Shown: positions 7,208-21,239 of the stretch, one piece after another | Layout of the letters: each line of letters opens with the position of its first letter | Numbering within the stretch: position 1 is the stretch's first letter | NCBI GenBank assembly: GCA_028673005.1 | Contig: CM054116.1 | Coordinates: 147,185,173-147,249,172 of the forward strand | Direction of reading: 5' to 3' | DNA from: Tanypteryx hageni | Taxonomy: Eukaryota > Arthropoda > Insecta > Odonata > Petaluridae | Length of the DNA: 64,000 nucleotides | The notes under the pieces: generated by a model | Seen by the model: only the letters and a program-made list of their open reading frames with translations | Told to the model about the DNA's origin: nothing | Databases searched by the model: none | Position numbers and translations under genes: made by a program

Positions 7208-10200
7208 GATTTCTCCACCATCCCATCGCCGTCTCCTCTAGCTGCTGCTATCCCATCGCCGCCTCCTATAACTGCAGCTATCCCATCGACGCCTACTCTA
7301 GCTGCTGCTATCCCATCGCCGATTCCTCTAGCTTCTGCTCTCCCATCGACTTCTCCTCTAGCTGCTGCTATCCCATCGACATCTCCTCTAGCTGCTGCTA
7401 TCCCATCGACTTCTCCTCTAGCTGCTGCTATACCATCGACTTCTCCTCTAGCTGCTGCTATTCCATCGCCGCCTCCTCTAGCTTCTGCTATCCCATCGAC
7501 TACTCCTCTAGCTTCTGCTCTCCCATCGACTTCTCCTCTAGCTGCAGCTATCCCATCGACGCCTACTCTAGCTGCTGCTATCCCATCGCCGATTCCTCTA
7601 GCTTCTGCTCTCCCATCGACTTCTCCTCTAGCTGCTGCTATCCCATCGACTTCTCCTCTAGCTGCTGCTATCCCATCGACTTCTCCTCTAGCTGCTGCTA
7701 TTCCATCGCCGTCTCCTCTGGCTGCTGCTATCCCATCGCCGCCTCCTCTAACTGCAGCTATCCCATCGCCGCCTCCTCTAACTGCAGCTATCCCATCGAC
7801 GCCTACTCTAGCTGCTGCTATCCCATCGCCGATTCCTCTAGCTTCTGTTCTCCCATCGACTTCTCCTCTAGCTGCTGCTATCCCATCGACTTCTCCTCTA
7901 GCTGCTGCTATCCCATCGACTTCTCCTCTAGCTGCTGCTATTCCATCGCCGTCTCCTCTAGCTGCTGCTATCCCATCGCCGCCTCCTCTAACTGTAGCTA
8001 TCCCATCGACGCCTACTCTAGCTGCTGCTATCCCATCGCCGATTCCTCTAGCTTCTGCTCTCCCATCGACTTCTCCTCTAGCTGCTGCTATCCCATCGAC
8101 TTCTCCTCTAGCTGCTGCTATCCCATCGACTTCTCCTCTAGCTGCTGCTATCCCATCGACTTCTCCTCTAGCTGCTGCTATCCCATCGACTTCTCCTCTA
8201 GCTGCTGCTATCCCATCGACTTCTCCTCTGGCTGCTGCTATCCCATCGACTTCTCCTCTGGCTGCTGCTATCCCATCGCCGCCTCCTCTAACTGCAGCTA
8301 TCCCATCGCCGCCTCCTCTAACTGCAGCTATCCCATCGACGCCTACTCTAGCTGCTGCTATCCCATCGCCGATTCCTCTAGCTTCTGTTCTCCCATCGAC
8401 TTCTCCTCTAGCTGCTGCTATCCCATCGACTTCTCCTCTAGCTGCTGCTATCCCATCGACTTCTCCTCTAGCTGCTGCTATTCCATCGCCGTCTCCTCTA
8501 GCTGCTGCTATCCCATCGCCGCCTCCTCTAACTGCAGCTATCCCATCGACGCCTACTCTAGCTGCTGCTATCCCATCGCCGATTCCTCTAGCTTCTGCTC
8601 TCCCATCGACTTCTCCTCTAGCTGCTGCTATCCCATCGACTTCTCCTCTAGCTGCTGCTATCCCATCGACTTCTCCTCTAGCTGCTGCTATCCCATCGAC
8701 TTCTCCTCTAGCTGCTGCTATCCCATCGACTTCTCCTCTAGCTGCTGCTATCCCATCGACTTCTCCTCTGGCTGCTGCTATCCCATCGACTTCTCCTCTG
8801 GCTGCTGCTATCCCATCGACGCCTACTCTAGCTGCTGCTCTCCCATCGACTTCTCCTCTAGCTGCTGCTATCCCATCGACTTCTCCTCTAGCTGCTGCTA
8901 TCCCATCGACTTCTCCTCTAGCTGCTGCTATCCCATCGACTTCTCCTCTGGCTGCTGCTATCCCATCGCCGCCTCCTCTAACTGCAGCTATCCCATCGAC
9001 GCCTACTCTAGCTGCTGCTATCCCATCGCCGATTCCTCTAGCTTCTGCTCTCCCATCGACTTCTCCTCTAGCTGCTGCTATCCCATCGACTTCTCCTCTA
9101 GCTGCTGCTATCCCATCGACTTCTCCTCTAGCTGCTGCTATCCCATCGACTTCTCCTCTGGCTGCTGCTATCCCATCGACTTCTCCTCTGGCTGCTGCTA
9201 TCCCATCGACGCCTACTCTAGCTGCTGCTCTCCCATCGACTTCTCCTCTAGCTGCTGCTATCCCATCGACTTCTCCTCTAGCTGCTGCTATCCCATCGAC
9301 TTCTCCTCTAGCTGCTGCTATCCCATCGACTTCTCCTCTGGCTGCTGCTATCCCATCGCCGCCTCCTCTAACTGCAGCTATCCCATCGACGCCTACTCTA
9401 GCTGCTGCTATCCCATCGCCGATTCCTCTAGCTTCTGCTCTCCCATCGACTTCTCCTCTAGCTGCTGCTATCCCATCGACTTCTCCTCTAGCTGCTGCTA
9501 TCCCATCGACTTCTCCTCTAGCTGCTGCTATCCCATCGACTTCTCCTCTAGCTGCTGCTATCCCATCGACTTCTCCTCTAGCTGCTGCTATTCCATCGCC
9601 GTCTCCTCTGGCTGCTGCTATCCCATCGCCGCCTCCTCTAACTGCAGCTATCCCATCGCCGCCTCCTCTAACTGCAGCTATCCCATCGACGCCTACTCTA
9701 GATGCTGCTATCCCATCGCCGATTCCTCTAGCTTCTGTTCTCCCATCGACTTCTCCTCTAGCTGCTGCTATCCCATCGACTTCTCCTCTAGCTGCTGCTA
9801 TCCCATCGACTTCTCCTCTAGCTGCTGCTATTCCATCGCCGTCTCCTCTAGCTGCTGCTATCCCATCGCCGCCTCCTCTAACTGCAGCTATCCCATCGAC
9901 GCCTACTCTAGCTGCTGCTATCCCATCGCCGATTCCTCTAGCTTCTGCTCTCCCATCGACTTCTCCTCTAGTTGCTGCTATCCCATCGACTTCTCCTCTA
10001 GCTGCTGCTATCCCATCGACTTCTCCTCTAGCTGCTGCTATTCCATCGCCGTCTCCTCTAGCTGCTGCTATCCCATCGCCGCCTCCTCTAACTGCAGCTA
10101 TCCCATCGACGCCTACTCTAGCTGCTGCTATCCCATCGCCGATTCCTCTAGCTTCTTCTCTCCCATCGACTTCTCCTCTAGCTGCTGCTATCCCATCGAC

Positions 10201-12580
10201 TTCTCCTCTAGCTGCTGCTATCCCATCGACTTCTCCTCTAGCTGCTGCTATCCCATCGACTTCTCCTCTGGCTGCTGCTATCCCATCGCCGCCTCCTCTA
10301 ACTGCAGCTATCCCATCGACGCCTACTCTAGCTGCTGCTATCCCATCGCCGATTCCTCTAGCTTCTGCTCTCCCATCGACTTCTCCTCTAGCTGCTGCTA
10401 TCCCATCGACTTCTCATCTAGCTGCTGCTATCCCATCGACTTCTCCTCTAGCTGCTGCTATCCCATCGACTTTTCCTCTGGCTGCTGCTATCCCATCGCC
10501 GCCTCCTCTAACTGCAGCTATCCCATCGACGCCTACTCTAGCTGCTGCTATCCCATCGCCGATTCCTCTAGCTTCTGCTCTCCCATCGAATTCTCCTCTA
10601 GCTGCTGCTATAACATCGACTTCTCCTCTAGCTGCTGCTATCCCATCGACATCTCCTCTAGCTGCTGCTATTCCATCGCCGTCTCCTCTGGCTGCTGCTA
10701 TCCCATCGCCACCTCCTCTAACTGCAGCTATCCCATCGACGCCTACTCTAGCTGCTGCTATCCCATCGCCGATTCCTCTAGCTTCTGCTCTCCCATCGAC
10801 TTCTCCTCTAGCTGCTGCTATCCCATCGACTTCTCCTCTAGCTGCTGCTATCCCATCGACTTCTCCTCTAGCTGCTGCTATCCCATCGACTTCTCCTCTA
10901 GCTGCTGCTATCCCATCGACTTCTCCTCTAGCTGCTGCTATTCCATCGCCGCCTCCTCTAACTGCAGCTATCCCATCGACGCCTACTCTAGCTGCTGCTA
11001 TTCCATCGCCGATTCCTCTAGCTTCTGCTCTCCCATCGACTTCTCCTCTAGCTGCTGCTATCCCATCGACTTCTCCTCTAGCTGCTGCTATCCCATCGAC
11101 TTCTCCTCTAGCTGCTGCTATCCCATCGACTTCTCCTCTAGCTGCTGCTATCCCATCGCCGCCTCCTCTAACTGCAGCTATCCCATCGACGCCTACTCTA
11201 GCTGCTGCTATCCCATCGCCGATTCCTCTAGCTTCTGCTCTCCCATCGACTTCTCCTCTAGCTGCTGCTATCCCATCGACTTCTCCTCTAGCTGCTGCTA
11301 ACCCATCGACTTCTCCTCTAGCTGCTGCTATCCCATCGACTTCTCCTCTAGCTGCTGCAATAATATCGACTTCTCCTCTAGCTGCTGCTATTCCATCGCC
11401 GCCTCCTCTAACTGCAGCTATCCCATCGACGCCTACTCTAGCTGCTGCTATCCCATCGCCGATTCCTCTAGCTTCTGCTCTCCCATCGACCTCTCCTCTA
11501 GCTGCTGCTATCCCATCAACTTCTCCTCTAGCTGCTGCTATCCCATCGACTTCTCCTCTATCTGCTGCTATCCCATCGACTTCTCCTCTAGCTGCTGCTA
11601 TTCCATCGCCGCCTCCTCTAGCTGCTGCTATCCCATCGACTTCTCCTCTAGCTTCTGCTCTCCCATCGACTTCTCCTCTAGCTGCAGCTATCCCATCGAC
11701 GCCTACTCTAGCTGCTGCTATCCCATCGCCGATTCCTCTAGCTTCTGCTCTCCCATCGACTTCTCCTCTAGCTGCTGCTATTCCATCGCCGCCTCCTCTA
11801 ACTGCAGCTATCCCATCGACGCCTACTCTAGCTGCTGCTATCCCATCGCCGATTCCGCTAGCTTCTGCTCTCCCATCGACTTCTCCTCTAGCTGCTGCTA
11901 TCCCATCGACTTCTCCTCTAGCTGCTGCTATTCCATCGCCGTCTCCTCTAGCTGCTGCTATCCCATCGCCGCCTCCTCTAACTGCAGCTATCCCATCGAC
12001 GCCTACTCTAGCTGCTGCTATCCCATCGCCGCCTCCTCTAACTGCAGCTATGCCATCGACGCCTACTCTAGCTGCTGCTATCCCATCGCCGATTCCTCTA
12101 GCTTCTGCTCTCCCATCGACTTCTCCTCTAGCTGCTGCTATCCCATCGACTTCTCCTCTAGCTGCTGCTATCCCATCGACTTCTCCTCTAGCTGCTGCTA
12201 TTCCGTCGCCGTCTCCTCTAGCTGCTGCTATTCCATCGCCGCCTCCTCTAACTGCAGCTATCCCATCGACGCCTACTCTAGCTGCTGCTATCCCATCGCC
12301 GATTCCTCTAGCTTCTGCTCTCCCATCGACTTCTCCTCTAGCTGCTGCTATCCCATCGACTTCTCCTCTAGCTGCTGCTATCCCATCGACTTCTCCACTA
12401 GCTGCTGCTATCCCATCGCCGCCTCCTCTAACTGCAGCTATCCCATCGACGCCTACTCTAGCTGCTGCTATCCCATCGCCGATTCCTCTAGCTTCTGCTC
12501 TCCCATCGACTTCTCCTCTAGCTGCTGCTATCCCATCGACTTCTCCTCTAGCTGCTGCTATCCCATCGACTTCTCCTCTA

Positions 12581-12609
12581 GCTGCTGCTTTCCATCGCCG
12601 TCTCCTCTA
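12581..12609 (+). repeat. First clear 29-bp monomer (recurrent 1-bp deletion variant)
   Basis: Here GCTGCTGCTATTCC is shortened to GCTGCTGCTTTCC by loss of one A, which shifts both plus-strand open frames and ends one of them in FHRRLL and a stop. The same junction recurs dozens of times, for example near 13278, 16276, 21032, 21480, 22018, 24985, 27857, 29268, 33768, 35802, 37180, 39277, 41882, 44700, 48838, 50515, 52374, 52826 and 54624. One mutation has evidently been copied around by array turnover. Confidence 0.85.
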
Positions 12610-15600
12610 GCTGCTGCTATCCCATCTCCGCCTTCTCTAACTGCAACTATCCCATCGACGCCTACTCTAGCTGCTGCTATTCCATCGCCGTCTCCTCTAG
12701 CTGCTGCTATCCCATCGCCGCCTCCTCTAACTGCAGCTATCCCATCGACGCCTACTCTAGCTGCTGCTATCCCATCGCCGATTCCTCTAGCTTCTGCTCT
12801 CCCATCGACTTCTCCTCTAGCTGCTGCTATCCCATCGACTTCTCCTCTAGCTGCTGCTATCCCATCGACTTCTCCTCTAGCTGCTGCTATTCCGTCGCCG
12901 TCTCCTCTAGCTGCTGCTATTCCATCGCCGCCTCCTCTAACTGCAGCTATCCCATCGACGCCTACTCTAGCTGCTGCTATCCCATCGCCGATTCCTCTAG
13001 CTTCTGCTCTCCCATCGACTTCTCCTCTAGCTGCTGCTATCCCATCGACTTCTCCTCTAGCTGCTGCTATCCCATCGACTTCTCCACTAGCTGCTGCTAT
13101 CCCATCGCCGCCTCCTCTAACTGCAGCTATCCCATCGACGCCTACTCTAGCTGCTGCTATCCCATCGCCGATTCCTCTAGCTTCTGCTCTCCCATCGACT
13201 TCTCCTCTAGCTGCTGCTATCCCATCGACTTCTCCTCTAGCTGCTGCTATCCCATCGACTTCTCCTCTAGCTGCTGCTTTCCATCGCCGTCTCCTCTAGC
13301 TGTTGCTATCCCATCTCCGCCTCCTCTAACTGCATTTATCCCATCGACGCCTACTCTAGCTGCTGCTATTCCATCGCCGTCTCCTCTAGCTGCTGCTATC
13401 CCATCGCCGCCTCCTCTAACTGCAGCTATCCCATCGACGCCTACTCTAGCTGCTGCTATCCCATTGCCGATTCCTCTAGCTTCTGCTCTCCCATCGACTT
13501 CTCCTCTAGCTGCTGCTATCCCATCGACTTCTCCTCTAGCTGCTGCTATCCCATCGACTTCTCCTCTAGCTGCTGCTATTCCGTCGCCGTCTCCTCTAGC
13601 TGGTGCTATTCCATCGCCGCCTCCTCTAACTGCAGCTATCCCATCGACGCCTACTCTAGCTGCTGCTATCCCATCGCCGATTCCTCTAGCTTCTGCTCTC
13701 CCATCGACTTCTCCTCTAGCTGCTGCTATCCCATCGACTTCTCCTCTAGCTGCTGCTATCCCATCGACTTCTCCACTAGCTGCTGCTATCCCATCGCCGC
13801 CTCCTCTAACTGCAGCTATCCCATCGACGCCTACTCTAGCTGCTGCTATCCCATCGCCGATTCCTCTAGCTTCTGCTCTCCCATCGACTTCTCCTCTAGC
13901 TTCTGCTCTCCCATCGACTTCTCCTCTAGCTGCTGCTATCCCATCGACTTCTCCTCTAGCTGCTGCTATCCCATCGACTTCTCCACTAGCTGCTGCTATC
14001 CCATCGCCGCCTCCTCTAACTGCAGCTATCCCATCGACTTCTCCTCTAGCTGCTGCTATCCCATCGACTTCTCCTATAGCTGCTGCTATCCCATCGACTT
14101 CTCCTCTAGCTGCTGCTATCCCATCGCCGCCTCCTCTAACTGCAGCTATCCCATCGACGCCTACTCTAGCTGCTGCTATCCCATCGACTTCTCCTCTAGC
14201 TGCTGCTATCCCATCGCCGCCTCCTCTAGCTGCAGCTATCCCATCGACGCCTACTCTAGCTGCTGCTATCCCATCGCCGTCTCCTCTAGCTGCTGCTATC
14301 CCATCGACTTCTCCTCTAGCTGCTGCTATCCCATCGCCGCCTCCTCTAACTGCAGCTATCCCATCGACGCCTACTCTAGCTGCTGCTATCCCATCGCCGA
14401 TTCCTCTAGCTTCTGTAATCCCATCGACTTCTCCTCTAGCTTCTGCTCTCCCATCGACTTCTCCTCTAGCTTCTGCTCTCCCATCGACTTCTCCTCTAGC
14501 TGCTGCTATCCCATCGCCGATTCCTCTAGGTTCTGCTATCCCATCGACTTCTCCTCTAGCTGCTGCTATCCCATCGACTTCTCCTCTAGCTGCTGCTATC
14601 CCATCGACTTCTCCTCTAGCTGCTGCTATTCCATCGCCGCCTCCTCTAACTGCAGCTATCCCATCGACGCCTACTCTAGCTGCTGCTATCCCATCGCCGA
14701 TTCCTCTAGCTTCTGCTATCCCATCGACTTCTCCTCTAGCTGCTGCTATCCCATCGACTTCTCCTCTAGCTGCTGCTATCCCATCGACTTCTCCTCTAGC
14801 TGCTGCTATCCCATCGACTTCTCCTCTAGCTGCTGCTATCCCATCGACTTCTCCTCTAGCTGCTGCTATCCCATCGCCGCCTCCTCTAACTGCAGCTATC
14901 CCATCGACGCCTACTCTAGCTGCTGCTATCCCATCGCCGATTCCTCTAGCTTCTGCTATCCCATCGACTTCTCCTCTAGCTGCTGCTATCCCATCGACTT
15001 CTCCTCTAGCTTCTGCTCTCCCATCGACTTCTCCTCTAGCTGCTGCTATCCCATCGACTTCTCCTCTAGCTGCTGCTATTCCATCGCCGCTTCCTCTAAC
15101 TGCAGCTATCCCATCGACGCCTACTCTAGCTGCTGCTATCCCATCGCCGATTCCTCTAGCTTCTGCTATCCCATCGACTTCTCCTCTAGCTGCTGCTATC
15201 CCATCGACTTCTCCTCTAGCTGCTGCTATCCCATCGACTTCTCCTCTAGCTGCTGCTATCCCATCGACTTCTCCTCTAGCTGCTGCTATCCCATCGACTT
15301 CTCCTCTAGCTGCTGCTATCCCATCGACTTCTCCTCTAGCTGCTGCTATCCCATCGACTTCTCCTCTAGCTTCTGCTCTCCCATCGACTTCTCCTCTAGC
15401 TGCTGCTATCCCATCGACTTCTCCTCTAGCTGCTGCTATTCCATCGCCGCTTCCTCTAACTGCAGCTATCCCATCGACGCCTACTCTAGCTGCTGCTATC
15501 CCATCGCCGATTCCTCTAGCTTCTGCTATCCCATCGACTTCTCCTCTAGCTGCTGCTATCCCATCGACTTCTCCTCTAGCTTCTGCTCTCCCATCGACTT

Positions 15601-18600
15601 CTCCTCTAGCTGCTGCTATTTCATCGACTTCTCCTCTAGCTTCTGCTCTCCCATCGACTTCTCCTCTAGCTGCTGCTATCCCATCGACTTCTCCTCTAGC
15701 TGCTGCTATTCCATCGCCGCTTCCTCTAACTGCAGCTATCCCATCGACGCCTACTCTAGCTGCTGCTATCCCATCGCCGATTCCTCTAGCTTCTGCTCTC
15801 CCATCGACTTCTCCTCTAGCTGCTGCTATCCCATCGACTTCTCCTCTAGCTGCTGCTATCCCATCGACTTCTCCTCTAGCTGCTGCTATCCCATCGACTT
15901 CTCCTCTAGCTGCTGCTATCCCATCGACTTCTCCTCTAGCTTCTGCTCTCCCATCGACTTCTCCTCTAGCTGCTGCTATCCCATCGACTTCTCTTCTAGC
16001 TGCTGCTATTCCATCGCCGCTTCCTCTAACTGCAGCTATCCCATCGACGCCTACTCTAGCTGCTGCTATCCCATCGCCGATTCCTCTAGCTTCTGCTATC
16101 CCATCGACTTCTCCTCTAGCTGCTGCTATCCCATCGACTTCTCCTCTAGCTTCTGCTCTCCCATCGACTTCTCCTCTAGCTGCTGCTATCCCATCGACTT
16201 CTCCTCTAGCTGCTGCTATCCCATCGACTTCTCCTCTAGCTGCTGCTATCCCATCGACTTCTCCTCTAGCTGCTGCTTTCCATCGCCGTCTCCTCTAGCT
16301 GCTGCTATCCCATCGCCGCCTCCTCTAACTGCAGCTATCCCATCGACTCCTACTCTAGCTGCTGCTTTCCATCGCCGTTTCCTCTAGCTGCTGCTATCCC
16401 ATCGCCGCCTCCTCTAACTGCAGCTATCCCATCGACTCCTACTCTAGCTGCTGCTATCCCATCGCCGATTCCTCTAGCTTCTGCTCTGCCATCGACTTCT
16501 CCTCTAGCTGCTGCTATCCCATCGACTTCTCCTCTAGCTGCTGCTATCCCATCGACTTCTCCTCTAGCTGCTGCTATCCCATCGACTTCTCCTCTAGCTG
16601 CTGCTATCCCATCGACTTCTCCTCTAACTGCAGCTATCGCATCGACGCCTACTCTAGCTGCTGCTATCCCATCGACTTCTCCTCTAGCTTCTGCTCTCCC
16701 ATCGACTTCTCCTCTAGCTGCTGCTATCCCATCGACTTCTCCTCTAGCTGCTGCTATCCCATCGACTTCTCCTCTAGCTGCTGCTATCCCATCGACTTCT
16801 CCTCTAGCTGCTGCTATTCCATCGCCGCCTCCTCTATCTGCAGCTATCCCATCAACGCCTACTCTAGCTGCTGCTATCCCATCGCCGATTCCTCTAGCTT
16901 CTGCTATCCCATCGACTCCTCCTCTAGCTGCTGCTATCCCATCGACTTCTCCTCTAGCTGCTGCTATCCCATCGACTTCTCCTCTAGCTGCTGCTATTCC
17001 ATCGCCGTCTCCTCTAGCTGCTGCTATTTCATCGCCGCTTCCTCTAAATGCAGCTATCCCATCGACGCCTACTCTAGCTGCTGCTATCCCATCGCCGATT
17101 CCTCTAGCTTCTGCTATCCCATCGACTTCTCCTCTAGCTGCTGCTATCCCATCGACTTCTCCTCTAGCTGCTGCTATCCCATCGACTTCTCCTCTAGCTG
17201 CTGCTATTCCATGGCCGTCTCCTCTAGCTGCTATTATCCCATCGACTTCTCCTCTAGCTGCTGCTATCCCATCGCCGCCTCCTCTAACTGCAGCTATCCC
17301 ATCGACGCCTACTCTAGCTGCTGCTATCCCATCGCCGATTCCTCTAGCTTCTGCTCTTAATCGACTTCTCCTCTAACTGCAGCTATCCCATCGACGCCTA
17401 CTCTAGCTGCTGCTATCCCATCGCCGATTCCTCTAGCTTCTGCTCTCCCATCGACTTCTCCTCTAGCTGCTGCTATCCCATCGACTTCTCCTCTAGCTGC
17501 TGCTATCCCATCGACTTCTCCTCTAGCTGCTGCTATTCCGTCGCCGTCTCCTCTAGCTGCTGCTATCCCATCGACTTCTCCTCTAGCTGCTGCTATCCCA
17601 TCGACTTCTCCTCTAGCTGCTGCTATCCCATCGACTTCTCCTCTAGCTGCTGCTATCCCATCGACTTCTCCTCTAGCTGCTGCTATCCCATCGCCGTCTC
17701 CTCTAGCTGCTGCTATCCCATCGCCGCCTCCTCTAACTGCTGCTATCCCATCGCCGATTCCTCTAGCTTCTGCTCTTAATCGACTTCTCCTCTAGCTGCT
17801 GCTATCCCATCGACTTCTCCTCTAGCTTCTGCTCTCCCATCGACTTCTCCTCTAGCTGCTGCTATCCCATCGCCGATTCCTCTAGCTTCTGCTATCCCAT
17901 CGACTTCTCCTCTAGCTGCTGCTATCCCATCGACTTCTCCTCTAGCTGCTGCTATCCCATCGACTTCTCCTCTAGCTGCTGCTATTCCATCGCCGCCTCC
18001 TCTAACTGCAGCTATCCCATCGATGCCTACTCTAGCTGCTGCTATCCCATCGCCGATTCCTCTAGCTTCTGCTATCCCATCGACTTCTCCTCTAGCTGCT
18101 GCTATCCCATCGACTTCTCCTCTAGCTGCTGCTATCCCATCGACTTCTCCTCTAGCTGCTGCTCTCCCATCGACTTCTCCTCTAGCTGCTGCTATCCCAT
18201 CGACTTCTCCTCTAGCTGCTGCTATCCCATCGACTTCTCCTCTAGCTGCTGCTATCCCATCGCCGCCTCCTCTAACTGCAGCTATCCCATCGACGCCTAC
18301 TCTAGCTGCTGCTATCCCATCGCCGATTCCTCTAGCTTCTGTTCTCCCATCGACTTCTCCTCTAGCTGCTGCTATCCCATCGACTTCTCCTCTAGCTGCT
18401 GCTATCCCATCGACTTCTCCTCTAGCTGCTGCTATTCCATCGCCGTCTCCTCTAGCTGCTGCTATCCCATCGCCGCCTCCTCTAACTGCAGCTATCCCAT
18501 CGACGCCTACTCTAGCTGCTGCTATCCCATCGCCGATTCCTCTAGCTTCTGCTCTCCCATCGACTTCTCCTCTAGCTGCTGCTATTCCATCGCCGCCTCC

Positions 18601-21239
18601 TCTAGCTGCTGCTATCCCATCGACTTCTCCTCTAGCTTCTGCTCTCCCATCGACTTCTCCTCTAGCTGCTGCTATCCCATCGACTTCTCCTCTAGCTGCT
18701 GCTATCCCATCGACTTCTCCTCTAGCTGCTGCTATCCCATCGACGCCTACTCTAGCTGCTGCTCTCCCATCGACTTCTCCTCTAGCTGCTGCTATCCCAT
18801 CGACTTCTCCTCTAGCTGCTGCTATCCCATCGACTTCTCCTCTAGCTGCTGCTATCCCATCGACTTCTCCTCTGGCTGCTGCTATCCCATCGCCGCCTCC
18901 TCTAACTGCAGCTATCCCATCGACGCCTACTCTAGCTGCTGCTATCCCATCGCCGATTCCTCTAGCTTCTGCTCTCCCATCGACTTCTCCTCTAGCTGCT
19001 GCTATCCCATCGACTTCTCCTCTAGCTGCTGCTATCCCATCGACTTCTCCTCTAGCTGCTGCTATCCCATCGACTTCTCCTCTAGCTGCTGCTATCCCAT
19101 CGACTTCTCCTCTAGCTGCTGCTATTCCATCGCCGTCTCCTCTGGCTGCTGCTATCCCATCGCCGCCTCCTCTAACTGCAGCTATCCCATCGCCGCCTCC
19201 TCTAACTGCAGCTATCCCATCGACGCCTACTCTAGCTGCTGCTATCCCATCGCCGATTCCTCTAGCTTCTGTTCTCCCATCGACTTCTCCTCTAGCTGCT
19301 GCTATCCCATCGACTTCTCCTCTAGCTGCTGCTATCCCATCGACTTCTCCTCTAGCTGCTGCTATTCCATCGCCGTCTCCTCTAGCTGCTGCTATCCCAT
19401 CGCCGCCTCCTCTAACTGCAGCTATCCCATCGACGCCTACTCTAGCTGCTGCTATCCCATCGCCGATTCCTCTAGCTTCTGCTCTCCCATCGACTTCTCC
19501 TCTAGCTGCTGCTATCCCATCGACTTCTCCTCTAGCTGCTGCTATCCCATCGACTTCTCCTCTAGCTGCTGCTATCCCATCGACTTCTCCTCTAGCTGCT
19601 GCTATCCCATCGACTTCTCCTCTAGCTGCTGCTATCCCATCGACGCCTACTCTAGCTGCTGCTCTCCCATCGACTTCTCCTCTAGCTGCTGCTATCCCAT
19701 CGACTTCTCCTCTAGCTGCTGCTATCCCATCGACTTCTCCTCTAGCTGCTGCTATCCCATCGACTTCTCCTCTGGCTGCTGCTATCCCATCGCCGCCTCC
19801 TCTAACTGCAGCTATCCCATCGACGCCTACTCTAGCTGCTGCTATCCCATCTAGCTTCTGCTCTCCCATCGACTTCTCCTCTAGCTGCTGCTATCCCATC
19901 GACTTCTCATCTAGCTGCTGCTATCCCATCGACTTCTCCTCTAGCTGCTGCTATCCCATCGACTTCTCCTCTGGCTGCTGCTATCCCATCGCCGCCTCCT
20001 CTAACTGCAGCTATCCCATCGACGCCTACTCTAGCTGCTGCTATCCCATCGCCGATTCCTCTAGCCTCTGCTCTCCCATCGACTTCTCCTCTAGCTGCTG
20101 CTATCCCATCGACTTCTCCTCTAGCTGCTGCTATCCCATCGACTTCTCCTCTAGCTGCTGCTATCCCATCGACTTCTCCTCTAGCTGCTGCTATCCCATC
20201 GACTTCTCCTCTAGCTGCTGCTATTCCATCGCCGCCTCCTCTAACTGCAGCTATCCCATCGACGCCTACTCTAGCTGCTGCTATTCCATCGCCGATTCCT
20301 CTAGCTTCTGCTCTCCCATCGACTTCTCCTCTAGCTGCTGCTATCCCATCGACTTCTCCTCTAGCTGCTGCTATCCCATCGACTTCTCCTCTAGCTGCTG
20401 CTATCCCATCGCCGTCTCCTCTGGCTGCTGCTATCCCATCGCCACCTCCTCTAACTGCAGCTATCCCATCGACGCCTACTCTAGCTGCTGCTATCCCATC
20501 GCCGATTCCTCTAGCTTCTGCTCTCCCATCGACTTCTCCTCTAGCTGCTGCTATCCCATCGACTTCTCCTCTAGCTGCTGCTATCCCATCGACTTCTCCT
20601 CTAGCTGCTGCTATCCCATCAACTTCTCCTCTAGCTGCTGCTATCCCATCGACTTCTCCTCTAGCTGCTGCTATTCCATCGCCGCCTCCTCTAACTGCAG
20701 CTATCCCATCGACGCCTACTCTAGCTGCTGCTATTCCATCGCCGATTCCTCTAGCTTCTGCTCTCCCATCGACTTCTCCTCTAGCTGCTGCTATCCCATC
20801 GACTTCTCCTCTAGCTGCTGCTATCCCATCGACTTCTCCTCTAGCTGCTGCTATCCCATCGCCGCCTCCTCTAACTGCAGCTATCCCATCGACGCCTACT
20901 CTAGCTGCTGCTATCCCATCGCCGATTCCTCTAGCTTCTGCTCTCCCATCGACTTCTCCTCTAGCTGCTGCTATCCCATCGACTTCTGCTCTAGCTGCTG
21001 CTATCCCATCGACTTCTCCTCTAGCTGCTGCTTTCCATCGCCGTCTCCTCTAGCTGCTGCTATCCCATCGCCGCCTCCTCTAACTGCAACTATCCCATCG
21101 ACTCCTACTCTAGCTGCTGCTATCCCATCGCCGATTCCTCTAGCTTCTGCTCTCCCATCGACTTCTCCTCTAGCTGCTGCTATCCCATCGACTTCTCCTC
21201 TAGCTGCTGCTATCCCATCGACTTCTCCTCTAGCTGCTG

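Noticed and set aside
7204..11301. 1,365-codon ORF as a Cys-rich secreted or structural protein
   Set aside because: It is satellite sequence with no signal peptide; frame openness follows from the 30-bp period. Frames are broken repeatedly by 29-bp monomers, and other frames are equally open.
13464..16298. Pro/Ala/Ser-rich ORFs (13464-16298, 18023-21262, 22445-25006, 26381-29287) as mucin or silk-like genes
   Set aside because: Starts are chance ATG mutations inside monomers and ends coincide with the recurrent deletion monomer. The 18023-21262 and 26381-29287 frames switch from one decapeptide type to the other at indels, which a constrained gene would not tolerate.
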